From assembly GCF_900100925.1 (NCBI RefSeq), contig NZ_FNKO01000001.1:1116001-1180000 (forward strand): a DNA stretch of 64,000 bases, read 5' to 3'. Below are positions 35,536 through 44,588 of the stretch, piece after piece (the first letter of the stretch is position 1; the number at the start of each line of letters is the position of its first letter). This DNA is from Actinopolyspora saharensis (GTDB lineage: Bacteria; Actinomycetota; Actinomycetes; Mycobacteriales; Pseudonocardiaceae). Both the position numbers and the translations under genes were made by a program. The notes under the pieces are model-generated. The model ran no database searches. It saw only the letters and a program-made list of their open reading frames with translations, and was not told the DNA's origin.

Positions 35536-37038
35536 TTGCTGAGTCTGATCGTGTTCCTGCCGCTGGCGGTCGCCGCCCTGCTGGCCGTGGTCCCCGCCTC
35601 CGCCGGTTCCCGGGTGTTCACGGTCGGCTGGGTGTGCGCCGCCGCGGCCGATGCCGTTCTGGTGCTGGCCGCCTGGATCGGCTACGAGGCGGGCACGGGG
35701 ATGGCGCTCGAACAGCGCGTGCCGTGGATCCCCGGGGCCGGGGTGAGCTATCACGTCGGGGTGGACGGGCTCTCCCTGCCGCTGCTGGGGCTCACGGCGG
35801 GGTTGTTCTTGGCCTGCGCGGTGTACTCGCTGCGCGGAACGAGCAGGCCCAAGGGGTTCGTGCTGCTGTTCCTGCTCCTGCAGACGGTCTCCCTGGGGGT
35901 GTTCACCGCACTGGACCTGATACTGTTCTTCGTCTACTTCGACCTGTCCATCGTGGGGATGTACTTCGTGATCTCCGGGTGGGGGCTCGGCGGGTCCAGG
36001 GCTGCGGCGCTGAAGTTCTTCCTGTACACCTTCCTCGGGTCGTTGGCCCTGCTGCTCGGGTTCATCGGGCTGTACCTGGCCGTCGAACCGCACACCTTCG
36101 ACATGGTCGACATCGCCGCGGCGGCTCCGCTGTCCGGGAAGGGCGCGCTCGGTGCTCCGGTGCTGGCGGCGATCGGGCTCGGGCTGCTGATCAAGACCCC
36201 CGCCTTCCCCTTCCACACCTGGATGCCGCCCGCGCACACGGACGCTCCCGCCGCCGGTTCGGTGATCCTCGCGGGGGTGCTGCTGAAGATGGGCACCTAC
36301 GGGTTCGTGCGGGTCGCGATGCCGCTGCTGCCCGAAGCGTGGAGCCGCTACGCCTGGGTGTTCGTGGTGCTCGGGGTGGTCTCGGTGCTGTACGGGGCCC
36401 TGGTCGCCCTCGCGCAGGAGGACTTCAAGCGCATGGTCGCCTACACCTCGGTCAACCACATGGGCTACGTGGTGCTGGCGGTGGGTGCCGCCGGGCTGGT
36501 CGCGGGCGGGCAGGAGCAGGCGCGTTCGCTCGCGGTGACCGGGGCGGTCACCCAGATGGTCAGCCACGGGCTGCTCACCGGGGCGCTGTTCCTGCTCGCG
36601 GGGGCGCTCCACAGTCGGGCGGGCAGTCACCGCACGGGGGATTATTCCGGGCTGGCGGCTGCCGCCCCGGTCTTCGCCGGCACCGTGGCGGTGACCGTCT
36701 TCGCCTCGTTGGGCATTCCCGGTTTCTCCGGGTTCATCGCCGAGTTCCAGATATTCACCGGGGGGCTGGCCACGGCCACCGTCGCGACCGCGCTGGCCCT
36801 GCCGGGGATCCTGATCACGGCGGCGTTGCTGCTGCGCGCGCTGCACCGCCTCTGTCTCGGACAGCTCCGGGTGCCGGACCCGCCGGGCGGCGCGCGCGGT
36901 TTCCCGGACCTGCGTGCGCACGAGTGCCTCGCGATACTTCCCCTGCTGGGGGCGGCGCTCCTGCTCGGGATCCTGCCGCGCCTGGTGCTCGGCGTGATCG
37001 AACCTGCCGCGGTCGAGCTCGTCGGGGTGCTCGGCTGA
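35536..37038 (+). CDS. nuoM: NADH-quinone oxidoreductase subunit M-like (antiporter-type)
   Basis: The 500-aa protein keeps the TM7 lysine (LIKTPAFPFHTWMPPAHTDAP) and the downstream HMGYVVL block of NuoM. The TM5 position that is Glu in most NuoM proteins is Asp here (FFVYFDLSIVGMYFVI). TTG start at 35536, four bases after nuoL. Its stop overlaps nuoN (TGATG). Confidence 0.92.
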   Translation: MLSLIVFLPLAVAALLAVVPASAGSRVFTVGWVCAAAADAVLVLAAWIGYEAGTGMALEQRVPWIPGAGVSYHVGVDGLSLPLLGLTAGLFLACAVYSLRGTSRPKGFVLLFLLLQTVSLGVFTALDLILFFVYFDLSIVGMYFVISGWGLGGSRAAALKFFLYTFLGSLALLLGFIGLYLAVEPHTFDMVDIAAAAPLSGKGALGAPVLAAIGLGLLIKTPAFPFHTWMPPAHTDAPAAGSVILAGVLLKMGTYGFVRVAMPLLPEAWSRYAWVFVVLGVVSVLYGALVALAQEDFKRMVAYTSVNHMGYVVLAVGAAGLVAGGQEQARSLAVTGAVTQMVSHGLLTGALFLLAGALHSRAGSHRTGDYSGLAAAAPVFAGTVAVTVFASLGIPGFSGFIAEFQIFTGGLATATVATALALPGILITAALLLRALHRLCLGQLRVPDPPGGARGFPDLRAHECLAILPLLGAALLLGILPRLVLGVIEPAAVELVGVLG

Positions 37039-38453
37039 TGGGGGCGGGGCCGCTCGTGCTGCTTCCCGAACTCGCACCCGCCGCGGGGGCTGTGGTGGGG
37101 CTGCTGCTGGGGTCCTGGTTGCCGCGCGGTCGCCAGTGGCTGGTGCGCCTGGTCGGTGTGGCGGCGTGCCTGATCGGCGCGGCAGCCGTGCTGGCCTCGT
37201 GGGACGGTGTGCCCCATCGGGCCTTCGAGGGCAGCTACGCGGTGGACACCGCCACCCAGGCCGGCAGGCTGATCGTGCTGGGCGGCACGTTGCTGGTGCT
37301 GCTGCTGTCCGCGGACGCGGTGCGCTCGCACCCCCGCGAGACCGAGTTCTGCGTGCTCGTGCTGCTCGGCGGTGCGGGCACGATGGTGCTGACCGGGGCG
37401 ACGGACCTGCTGCTGCTGGTGGCGGGGTACCTGCTCGCCTCCGTGCCGCTGTACGCCCTGGCCGGGTTCTTCGCGGACGCCCCGGGCGCGGAGGCCGCGC
37501 TGAAGTACTACCTGCTGGGGGCGCTGCTGGGGATCACCATGATCGCCGGGGTGACGATGCTCTACGGGGCGGGCCGTGCCACCGAGTACGCGGCGCTGTC
37601 CCGGAACCTGCCCGCGGCCCCGTCCGCGCTGGTCGCCGTGGGCGGGGTCACCGTGCTGGCCGGCCTCCTGTTCAAGATCGGCGCGGTTCCCGCGCACTTC
37701 TGGGTTCCGGACGTCGCCGAGGGGGCCTCCGCGCCCGTGGCGGCCTTCGTGACCACCGTGCCGAAGGTCGGTGGTCTGATCGCCACGTTCCGGCTGGCCG
37801 AGGGGGTGCTTCCCGCGGGGACGGCGCGCTGGCCGCTGCTGTTCGCGGTGCTGGCCACCGCGTCGATGACCCTCGGCAATCTCGCGGCGCTGTTCCAGGA
37901 GGAGGTGCGCCGCCTGCTGGCCTACTCCACGATCAGCCAGGTCGGCTACCTGCTGCTGGCCGTGGTCGTCGCCGCCCGCAGCGAGCTGGCCGAACCCGCT
38001 CTGCTGTTCTACCTGCTGGCCTACGCCGTGACCAATCTCGGCGCGTTCGCCGTGGTGGCCGGGTTCCCGCGGGCGCGGCGGGTGGCGGACCACCGCGGTC
38101 TGGCGCGGCGCCGTCCCGCCGCGGCGGCGGTGCTGGTGGTGTGCCTGCTGGGGCTGGTCGGAACTCCGCCGACGGCGGTTTTCCTGGGCAAGCTGGAAGT
38201 GTTCAGCGCGGCCGTCGACGGGGGCCAGGCCTGGTTGGCCGCGGTGGCCGTGGGCAACACGGTGGTCAGCCTGTTCTACTACCTGCGCTGGCTCGTCCCC
38301 GTCCTCGCCCCGGCCGCCGCGGAGGGCGGGGAACCGCGCCCCGGCGGGCGTTGGGCGCTCCCCGTCGCCGCGTTCGCCGCGCTGCTGTCCCTGCTCGTGG
38401 GGATCGGCGGTGGTGTGCTCCTGCCGCTGCTGGACGGGCCGCTGCTGCCCTGA
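37038..38453 (+). CDS. nuoN: NADH-quinone oxidoreductase subunit N-like (antiporter-type)
   Basis: The 471-aa protein has the antiporter core with the TM7 lysine (GLLFKIGAVPAHFWVPDVAEG) and LGNLAALFQEEVRRLLAYSTISQVGY. At TM5, where NuoN usually has a Glu (ELLSLPLY), the sequence is GYLLASVPLYALAG, so that acidic residue seems lost. It ends the operon; the next gene is convergent. Confidence 0.9.
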   Translation: MGAGPLVLLPELAPAAGAVVGLLLGSWLPRGRQWLVRLVGVAACLIGAAAVLASWDGVPHRAFEGSYAVDTATQAGRLIVLGGTLLVLLLSADAVRSHPRETEFCVLVLLGGAGTMVLTGATDLLLLVAGYLLASVPLYALAGFFADAPGAEAALKYYLLGALLGITMIAGVTMLYGAGRATEYAALSRNLPAAPSALVAVGGVTVLAGLLFKIGAVPAHFWVPDVAEGASAPVAAFVTTVPKVGGLIATFRLAEGVLPAGTARWPLLFAVLATASMTLGNLAALFQEEVRRLLAYSTISQVGYLLLAVVVAARSELAEPALLFYLLAYAVTNLGAFAVVAGFPRARRVADHRGLARRRPAAAAVLVVCLLGLVGTPPTAVFLGKLEVFSAAVDGGQAWLAAVAVGNTVVSLFYYLRWLVPVLAPAAAEGGEPRPGGRWALPVAAFAALLSLLVGIGGGVLLPLLDGPLLP

Positions 38454-38497
38454 GTTCCTCGATGGGTGGGCGGTTCGCCGTGGCATTCCGGGTGTTT

Positions 38498-39691
38498 TCA
38501 GGGTTGGAGCAGCACCTTGAAGGCACCGTCGCTCTTGCGCTGGAAGATGTCGTATCCGTGCGGTGCTTGCCGCAGCGGCAGGGTGTGGGTGGCGAAGTTC
38601 TCCACGCCCAGGGGATCGGAGCTTTCCGCGACCAGCGGCATGATGGCCTCGATCCAGTGCTTGACGTTGGCCTGGCCCATCCTGAGCTGGACCTGCTTGT
38701 CGAACAGGGTCAGCATCGGGAGCGGATCGGCCTGGCCCCCGTACACGCCGCTCAGGGACAGCGTGCCACCGCGGCGGACGCAGTCGATCGCGGTGTACAG
38801 GGCACCCAGGCGATCGAGACCGGCCCGGTTCATCACGGTCCTGGCCACCCCGGTGGGCAGCAGGGTCGCCATGTGCTGGGCGAGCTTTCCGACGCTGCTG
38901 AGCGTGGAGCCGTGGGCCTCCATCCCCACGGCGTCGATGACGGCGTCCGACCCCCGGCCGTGCGTTTCCTGGCGGATCGCCGCGGGGACGTCGTCGGTTT
39001 CGCGGAGGTCGAACGGTTCCACCCCGTCCCGGCGCGCCCGTTCGAGGCGCTCGGGAACCAGGTCCACGCCGAACACCCGCTCCGCGCCGCGCTGCTTGGC
39101 GATCCGGCAGGCCATCGTCCCGATGGGGCCGAGTCCGAGGACGGTCACGCTGCCCCCGGCGGGGACATTCGCGTACTCGACGGCCTGCCAGGCCGTGGGC
39201 AGCACGTCGGAGAGGTAGACGAAGCGTTCGTCCGGCCCGTCCTCGGGAACGGGGATGTGGGTGAAACGGGCTTGCGGAACTCGCAGGTACTCGGCCTGCC
39301 CTCCGGGCAGCTGACCGTAGAGCTTCGTGTAGCCGAACAGGGCAGCTCCCATGTTCCGCTCGCGCACCTGGGTGGTCTCGCACTGGCTGTGGAGACCGAG
39401 CTCGCAGAGATGGCAGTGTCCGCACGCGGTCTGGAAGGGGATCACCACGCGCTGCCCCTTCCGGAGGTTGTCGACCCCGCTGCCGACTTCCTCGACGACT
39501 CCCATCGGTTCGTGGCCGAGGACGTCCCCCGGCTCCATGTAGGGGGTCAGCACCTCGTAGAGGTGCAGGTCCGAGCCGCATATCCCGCTGCTGGTGACCC
39601 GGATGATCGCGTCCTCGGGCTCCCGCAGCCGGGGGTCGGGCACGTTCTCCACCCGCACGTCCCGTTTGCCCTGCCAGGTCAGTGCTCGCAT
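38498..39691 (-). CDS. Zinc-dependent alcohol dehydrogenase (MDR family)
   Basis: The 397-aa protein has the catalytic zinc residues (Cys in SGICGSDLHLYE, His-Glu in LGHEPMGVVEEVG), the structural zinc loop CGHCHLCELGLHSQC and the Rossmann motif VLGLGPIGTMA. The layout is close to glutathione-independent formaldehyde dehydrogenase or threonine-dehydrogenase-like proteins. ATG 39691 follows a purine-rich site; the frame is open to 39718. The substrate is uncertain. Confidence 0.87.
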   Translation of the reverse strand: MRALTWQGKRDVRVENVPDPRLREPEDAIIRVTSSGICGSDLHLYEVLTPYMEPGDVLGHEPMGVVEEVGSGVDNLRKGQRVVIPFQTACGHCHLCELGLHSQCETTQVRERNMGAALFGYTKLYGQLPGGQAEYLRVPQARFTHIPVPEDGPDERFVYLSDVLPTAWQAVEYANVPAGGSVTVLGLGPIGTMACRIAKQRGAERVFGVDLVPERLERARRDGVEPFDLRETDDVPAAIRQETHGRGSDAVIDAVGMEAHGSTLSSVGKLAQHMATLLPTGVARTVMNRAGLDRLGALYTAIDCVRRGGTLSLSGVYGGQADPLPMLTLFDKQVQLRMGQANVKHWIEAIMPLVAESSDPLGVENFATHTLPLRQAPHGYDIFQRKSDGAFKVLLQP

Positions 39692-39878
39692 CGTCGTCTC
39701 CACCGGCCGGGTCCGCACTGCTTCGCCTCATTGGGGTAACCGGGAGCTGTGATCGTCTAACCGGGCAGGAGTGCGGGGGCTCCTGCTGTCCGGTCGCTGC
39801 TGCCGGCATCGATCGGCGCCCTGGCGGGTAGCCCCGTGGTGCGAACCGGCATCGTCGAAGCGATCGGGAGGCGAGGCC

Positions 39879-40292
39879 GTGACCGAAACCCAGCAGAATC
39901 CCCCGGTTTCCGAGCGCTCGACCACCGAGCTGATTCGTGGTCTCGGTGACCAGCTCGGCGACCTGGTCGGCAGCGAGATCCGGCTGGCCCGGCACGAGTT
40001 GGAGCGCAAGGGCAAGCAGGCGGGCAAGGGGGCCGCGCTGTTCGGCGTGGCCGGTGGACTCGCCCTGTTCGGGCTCGCCGGACTGCTCACCAGCGCGATC
40101 CTGGCCCTGGCGATCGTGTTGCCCGCGTGGCTCGCGGCGCTGGCCGTGGGCGGTTGTCTGCTGCTGATCGCGGGCCCGGTGGCGCTCGTGGGCTCCGCAC
40201 GGTTGAAGGGATCCACACCGCTGACCCCGCGGGAGACCCTCGACGGGGTGCGGTGGGACGTCCGCTTTCTCAGGGAGGCGACGCGGAAATGA
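39879..40292 (+). CDS. Holin-X family (phage_holin_3_6) envelope membrane protein
   Basis: The 137-aa protein has an N-terminal amphipathic helix (LGDQLGDLVGSEIRLARHELERKGKQ) and two membrane helices (GLAGLLTSAILALAIVLP and AALAVGGCLLLIAGPVALVG). This is the actinobacterial holin-X domain, usually not phage-borne. GTG 39879 follows GGGAGGCGA; the stop overlaps the DUF3618 start. Confidence 0.85.
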   Translation: MTETQQNPPVSERSTTELIRGLGDQLGDLVGSEIRLARHELERKGKQAGKGAALFGVAGGLALFGLAGLLTSAILALAIVLPAWLAALAVGGCLLLIAGPVALVGSARLKGSTPLTPRETLDGVRWDVRFLREATRK

Positions 40293-40633
40293 CCATCCGT
40301 GGCGAGCGGCGGCCGTGGACGCACACGACCGCCGCCGACGAGGACGAACGACTGCGCGCCCGCCGTGACCTGGCCAGGCAGGAGATCGGGGAGACGGTCG
40401 AGGCGCTGACCCGCAAGGCCGACCTGAGCTCGCGCGTGCGGCAAACGGCGCACGGACTTCTGACCAGGACGCAGGCCAACGCCGCGGAGGTGGCCGGGCA
40501 CGTGCGGGCGGACCGGAACTCCCGGATCGCGGTGGGGGTGGCCCTCCTCGCGGTGGCGGGCGTGGCGACCGTCTCCTACATCGCTCTGTCCAGGACGCGG
40601 CGCGCCGCCCGACCCCCGCTGCTCCGGCCATGA
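40289..40633 (+). CDS. DUF3618 protein
   Basis: The 114-aa protein has the DUF3618 motif RARRDLARQEIGETVEALTRKAD and a C-terminal membrane helix (IAVGVALLAVAGVATVSYIA). It overlaps the upstream holin-X gene and the downstream glycosyltransferase (ATGA at 40630). The pairing is common in actinobacterial envelope-stress loci; function unknown. Confidence 0.85.
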   Translation: MTIRGERRPWTHTTAADEDERLRARRDLARQEIGETVEALTRKADLSSRVRQTAHGLLTRTQANAAEVAGHVRADRNSRIAVGVALLAVAGVATVSYIALSRTRRAARPPLLRP

Positions 40634-41538
40634 GGGGCGAGCAGCGCAGCGACCGCGTGACCGTGGTGATCGCGACGCGCAACCGCAGGGAGGAGCTGTC
40701 GCGCACGCTGCGGCACATGACCTCCTTGGAGGACGCCGCTCCCGTGATCGTGGTCGACAACGGCTCCACGGACGGTACGGCCGAGGCGGTGACCGCCCGG
40801 TTCCCCGAGGTGTGCCTGCTGCGCAGCGAAAGCAACCTGGGTGCCGTGGCGCGCGACGTCGCCGTCGAGTACGCCGGGACGCCACTGGTCGCCTTCTGCG
40901 ACGACGACATGCGGTGGCAGTCCGGATCCCTGACGCGCGCGGCGACGCTGCTGGAGCGGTGCCCGCCGCTCGGTGCCGTCGTGGCCCGGTGCGTGGTGGA
41001 GCCGGATCTGGTCGACGATCCGCTGACACCGGAGTTGCGGGATTCCCCGGTGCCGGCCCCGCCCTGGTTGCCCGGACCCGCCGTGCTGGGCGGGCTCGCG
41101 GGGACGATGGTGGTGCGCGTCGAGGCGTTCCGCGCGGTGGGGGGCTTCTCGGAGCGCCTGTGGTTCGGGGGCGAGGAGGAGCTCCTGCTGATCGACATGG
41201 CCGCGCGGGGCTGGTGGGCGTGCTACGCCGAGGACGCCGTGGTCCGGCACCGCCCCTCCGCGGTGCGCGAGCCCGCGGAACGCCGCCGGATCGGGCTGCG
41301 CAACACCCTGTGGACCACGTGGTTGCGCAGGTCGGTCGGCGGTGCCCTGCGCCGCAGCGGAGCCGTGCTCGCCTCCGCGCCGAAGGACCGGGTGACGGCT
41401 TCGGCGGTGCTCGGAGCACTGGGTGGGCTGCCCTGGCTCCTCCGGGAGCGGGAGGCCGTTCCCGCCGGGGTCGAGCAGGCGTTGACGCGGTTGGAAGCCC
41501 CGCAGCGGCGGTCCGCGGCGCGCGACTACGTCGGGTGA
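40630..41538 (+). CDS. Glycosyltransferase family 2
   Basis: The 302-aa GT-A enzyme has RVTVVIATRNRREEL, VVDNGSTDGT, the DXD-type FCDDDMRW motif and GGFSERLWFGGEEELLLIDMA, all typical of GT2 rhamnosyl- or related transferases. A C-terminal basic helix may associate it with the membrane. The start overlaps DUF3618, so it is translated with that pair. Donor unknown. Confidence 0.87.
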   Translation: MRGEQRSDRVTVVIATRNRREELSRTLRHMTSLEDAAPVIVVDNGSTDGTAEAVTARFPEVCLLRSESNLGAVARDVAVEYAGTPLVAFCDDDMRWQSGSLTRAATLLERCPPLGAVVARCVVEPDLVDDPLTPELRDSPVPAPPWLPGPAVLGGLAGTMVVRVEAFRAVGGFSERLWFGGEEELLLIDMAARGWWACYAEDAVVRHRPSAVREPAERRRIGLRNTLWTTWLRRSVGGALRRSGAVLASAPKDRVTASAVLGALGGLPWLLREREAVPAGVEQALTRLEAPQRRSAARDYVG

Positions 41539-41554
41539 GCTCCTGCGGCGCTCG

Positions 41555-42970
41555 TCAGCCGGTCGTCGAACCGACGGCCTCGTTCCGCTCGGAACGCGTG
41601 GACCGGGGGTGCTCGCCGAGCTCGGCCTCCTCGAGGTGGGTGGCCTCGCCGTGCTCCGGAGCGCGCTGCTCGGCGGGAGGTTCCGTCGCGGAGGGCGCGG
41701 TTTCGAGCTGTGCGGTGGGGCTGAGGTGGATCCACCTGTGCTCGGGGCTCATCGAGCGCCGCTCCGGCATCCGGGCGAGGTGGATCCAGGCGGCCACGGT
41801 GGCCACCGTGGTCACCAGCCCGGCCAGTTCCAGCGCGTGCCCGGGGGTGAAGCTCTCGGAGAGCCAGCCGAGCACGGGGCCGCCGAAGGCGCCTGCGCTC
41901 GCCGTGACCATGCCCTTGGCGGACAGGACCCGTCCGCGCATCTCCTCGTGGGAGTCGAGCTGGATCCGCGTGGTCAGCGTCGTGTCGATGACCACGGCCC
42001 CGAGGGCGATCGGGAACAGCACGACCGCGAAGAGCAGCAACGTGGGCGCCAGACCGCTGAAGAACTGCAGCACGCTGGTGGCCAGCGCCATGATCAGCAG
42101 GATGCGCAGGGTGAGTTCCCTGCGGGAGGCGGCGAGGAACCCTCCGGCGATGGTTCCCACGGCGAACACCACCGACAGCACGCTGTAGCCCGCGGCCCCG
42201 GTTCCCAGCGGGCCTTCGCTCATCGCGGCCATGGTGACCTGGTAGTTGCGGCCGAGGCTGGACAGGGCGAAGCTCAACGCGAACACCGCGATCATCGGCT
42301 TGTTGCCGAGCACGTAGCGGAGCCCGAACAGCGCCCCGGAGTTCTCCGGTTCGCTCGTCGCCAGGGGATACATCGCCTCCGAGCGGATTCTCCAGATGGC
42401 GTACAGCACGGCGGCGAAGCTCAGCGCGTTGATGAGGAACAGCCACCCCTCGCCGGTGAGGCTGACCACCGCACCGGCGAGCGACATCCCGAGGATCCTG
42501 CCTCCCGAGCTGAGGACCGAGCCGATGCTGAGCGCGTTTCCGAGGTCGTCCCGGCTGACCAGCTGCGAGCCGAAACGTCCCAGGGTGGGCCCGTCGAACA
42601 CGCTGACCACCCCGGACAGCACCGCTATGGCGTAGATCCCCGCGACCGGTGCGTGCGTCCAGGCGATGAACGCCAGGACCAGCGCCAGCACCGCGTGCAG
42701 GGTCTGGGTGATGAACAGCACGCGTCGTGCGGGCCAGCGGTCGGCAACCGCACCGGCCCAGGAGCCGAGCACCACCCGGGGCAGCGCCTGGAACAGGAAG
42801 GACAGCCCGAGCAGTCCGGCCGAGCCGGTCATGGTCAGCACCAGCCAGCTGAGACCGAGGTTCTGCATCCACGCGCCGGTGACGGAGACGAAGTCGGCCG
42901 TGGCCCAACGTCGGTAGTTCCGGTGCCTGAAGGCCCGGAAGGTGGTTGTCAGGGAAGCGGGAAGGATCGT
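41555..42970 (-). CDS. MFS transporter, enterobactin-exporter-like (MFS_3)
   Basis: The protein has about 12 membrane helices and MFS motif A between helices 2 and 3 (GAVADRWPARRVLF). Homology begins upstream of the first ATG (42868): the in-frame TTFRAFRHRNYRRWATADFVSVTGAWMQ is a typical MFS N-terminus. No ATG, GTG or TTG precedes it; the best start is ACG at 42970, four bases after GGAG, giving 471 aa. The C-terminus has a 90-residue charged tail. It exports a small molecule of unknown nature. Confidence 0.82.
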   Translation of the reverse strand, partial: TILPASLTTTFRAFRHRNYRRWATADFVSVTGAWMQNLGLSWLVLTMTGSAGLLGLSFLFQALPRVVLGSWAGAVADRWPARRVLFITQTLHAVLALVLAFIAWTHAPVAGIYAIAVLSGVVSVFDGPTLGRFGSQLVSRDDLGNALSIGSVLSSGGRILGMSLAGAVVSLTGEGWLFLINALSFAAVLYAIWRIRSEAMYPLATSEPENSGALFGLRYVLGNKPMIAVFALSFALSSLGRNYQVTMAAMSEGPLGTGAAGYSVLSVVFAVGTIAGGFLAASRRELTLRILLIMALATSVLQFFSGLAPTLLLFAVVLFPIALGAVVIDTTLTTRIQLDSHEEMRGRVLSAKGMVTASAGAFGGPVLGWLSESFTPGHALELAGLVTTVATVAAWIHLARMPERRSMSPEHRWIHLSPTAQLETAPSATEPPAEQRAPEHGEATHLEEAELGEHPRSTRSERNEAVGSTTG

Positions 42971-43400
42971 GCGTCTCCAGGGTCGGTGTGGTGTTTCGAC
43001 TCGCCCGGGTCGCGGTGCGTCCTCGGATCCTTTCGGTCCTGAACCACGCGCGGCGGATCGGCGAGGAGTTGCTCGACACGTCCACCCTGGTGTTCGCTAT
43101 ATCGATTCCGAAACCATATGTGCTCACGCTCTCATGAACAACGCGATTCGGGGCGAATTTTTAACTCTTTCGTGCAAGGACTGGTTACTCGGGGTGAGTG
43201 AGAAAAGATCGGGAATGGTTCGGCAAGGAGGAGTGGATTTTGTTTTTCGTTCGATCGTGAACTCGGGTTTCGGGGTGTTTCGCGCGGGGAAGGGACGGGG
43301 AGCACCGGCGTGGTCGCCGTTTCCGCCGCATCTCGCGGAAGGCGGTGCGTCCGGTTTGTCGAACCAGTGACCGATGCGGTGATTAGTTCAGGAGGAGCCC
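42971..43400. other. Divergent intergenic region before the second hemerythrin
   Basis: About 430 bases with an AT-rich centre (43120-43260). No gene or strong repeat recognised. A GGTTT at 43354 lacks a good GGGTA partner. Confidence 0.4.
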
Positions 43401-43967
43401 GTGTCCCAGGCGACCAAGTACAGCGACATGATCGGAATGCTGATCGAGGACCACAGGAACGTGGAGCAGGCCTTCCAGGAGTTCGAGGGCGGAATCGCCG
43501 ACGCCTCGCGGCGCCGGAACCTCGTGGATCACATCATCACCGAGCTGGTGCGGCACTCGGTGGCCGAGGAGCAGTACCTGTACCCGGCGGCCAGGCAGAC
43601 GCTGGAGAACGGGGACGAGATCGCCGATCACGAGATCTCCGAGCACGCCGAGGCCGAGCAGTTGATGAAGAGGCTGGAAGAGCTCGATTCCGAGGACGGG
43701 CAGTTCGACGAGACCACCAGGCAGTTGATCTCTTCGATTCGGCACCACGTCGAGGACGAGGAGAACGATCTCTTCCCCAAGCTGCGCCGGTCGTGCAGCG
43801 AGGAACAGCTCCAGGACCTGGGCAACAAGATCCGTCACGCCAAGGAGACGGCCCCGACGAGGCCCCACCCGTCGGCCCCGGACACGCCGCCGGCGAACAA
43901 GATCATGGATCCGGGCGCCGGTCTGGTCGACAAGGTCAGGGACGCGCTCAGCGGGCGCGAGCGCTGA
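43401..43967 (+). CDS. Hemerythrin HHE-domain protein, paralogue 2
   Basis: The 188-aa protein has diiron ligands in IEDHRNVEQAF, HSVAEEQYLYPAA, SEHAEAEQ and IRHHVEDEENDLFPK. Its C-terminal tail (PTRPHPSAPDTPPANK, then GLVDKVRDALSG) matches the tail of the 20636 paralogue almost residue for residue. GTG 43401 follows AGGAGGAG. A strong bidirectional hairpin follows. Confidence 0.88.
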   Translation: MSQATKYSDMIGMLIEDHRNVEQAFQEFEGGIADASRRRNLVDHIITELVRHSVAEEQYLYPAARQTLENGDEIADHEISEHAEAEQLMKRLEELDSEDGQFDETTRQLISSIRHHVEDEENDLFPKLRRSCSEEQLQDLGNKIRHAKETAPTRPHPSAPDTPPANKIMDPGAGLVDKVRDALSGRER

Positions 43968-43997
43968 GCGGGAGTCGAGGGAGTCCCCGCGTCGCGT

Positions 43998-44029
43998 CCT
44001 CGGGCCCGGCAGGTCAGCCGGGCCCGAGG
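43998..44029. terminator. Bidirectional hairpin terminator
   Basis: A 13-base perfect stem (CCTCGGGCCCGGC and complement) with a 6-base loop lies between the hemerythrin gene and the convergent GAF-domain gene. Confidence 0.85.
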
Positions 44030-44054
44030 GCGGGGCGAGCTCGGCGGGCCCGCT

Positions 44055-44543
44055 TCAGGGCCGCCACGAGAGGTCGTGCTCGTCGACGGCGTCGAGTGCC
44101 CGCGGGGTGCGGGTGTAGCAGCTCACCGTGACCGTGCTCGTTCGGCCCGGGGCCGGGGCGGTCAGCGGGACGATGAGAAAGCCGTGCACGTGCTCCTCGC
44201 GGGCCCCGCGGACGAAGGACGGCCAGTGCGTGCGCACCTCGGTGATCTCGGCCCGTACCGCTCGCCCCGAGCGGACGGCCTCGACGAGGGGGCCGTCACC
44301 GCGGTTGTGCTGCTCCCCGTCGAGGCGGTGCACGCACCGGTCGGTGGCGGCGAGCGTCCGCCCGTGTCCGCCGCAGGAGCGGGACAGCCCGGCCAGGTCG
44401 ACCCCGGGCAGCACGGTCACGAGGCGGTCGAGCGCGTGACGCACTTCCGCGGGGGCGAGCGCTTCGCCGGTCGACGCGTCCGAGTTTCGCAGCGCCCAGT
44501 CGAGCAGGGCCGCCGCAGGCCGCACGGGGGTGCGCCCGGTCAT
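44055..44543 (-). CDS. GAF-like small sensor protein
   Basis: The 162-aa protein resembles a single GAF domain: ALDRLVTVLPGVDLAGLSRS at its start, then GPLVEAVRSGRAVRAEITEVRTHWPSFVRGA and GFLIVPLTAP. This pattern is common in actinobacterial GAF proteins that sense stress signals. No output domain is attached. The call is by pattern only. Confidence 0.65.
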   Translation of the reverse strand: MTGRTPVRPAAALLDWALRNSDASTGEALAPAEVRHALDRLVTVLPGVDLAGLSRSCGGHGRTLAATDRCVHRLDGEQHNRGDGPLVEAVRSGRAVRAEITEVRTHWPSFVRGAREEHVHGFLIVPLTAPAPGRTSTVTVSCYTRTPRALDAVDEHDLSWRP

Positions 44544-44588
44544 CCCACCACCTCCCGCGAGGTGTGCGCCCCGTCGTGGGGTCCTGTT

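Noticed and set aside
39879..40633. Phage holin match, suggesting a prophage
   Set aside because: Holin-X and DUF3618 proteins are ordinary chromosomal genes in actinobacteria, and there are no other phage genes, integrase or attachment sites nearby.
36642..41198. A 1518-codon open frame on the minus strand across nuoM, nuoN and neighbours
   Set aside because: It runs opposite to clear membrane-protein genes and its product is a Gln/Arg/His-rich string without domains, as GC-rich antisense frames usually are.
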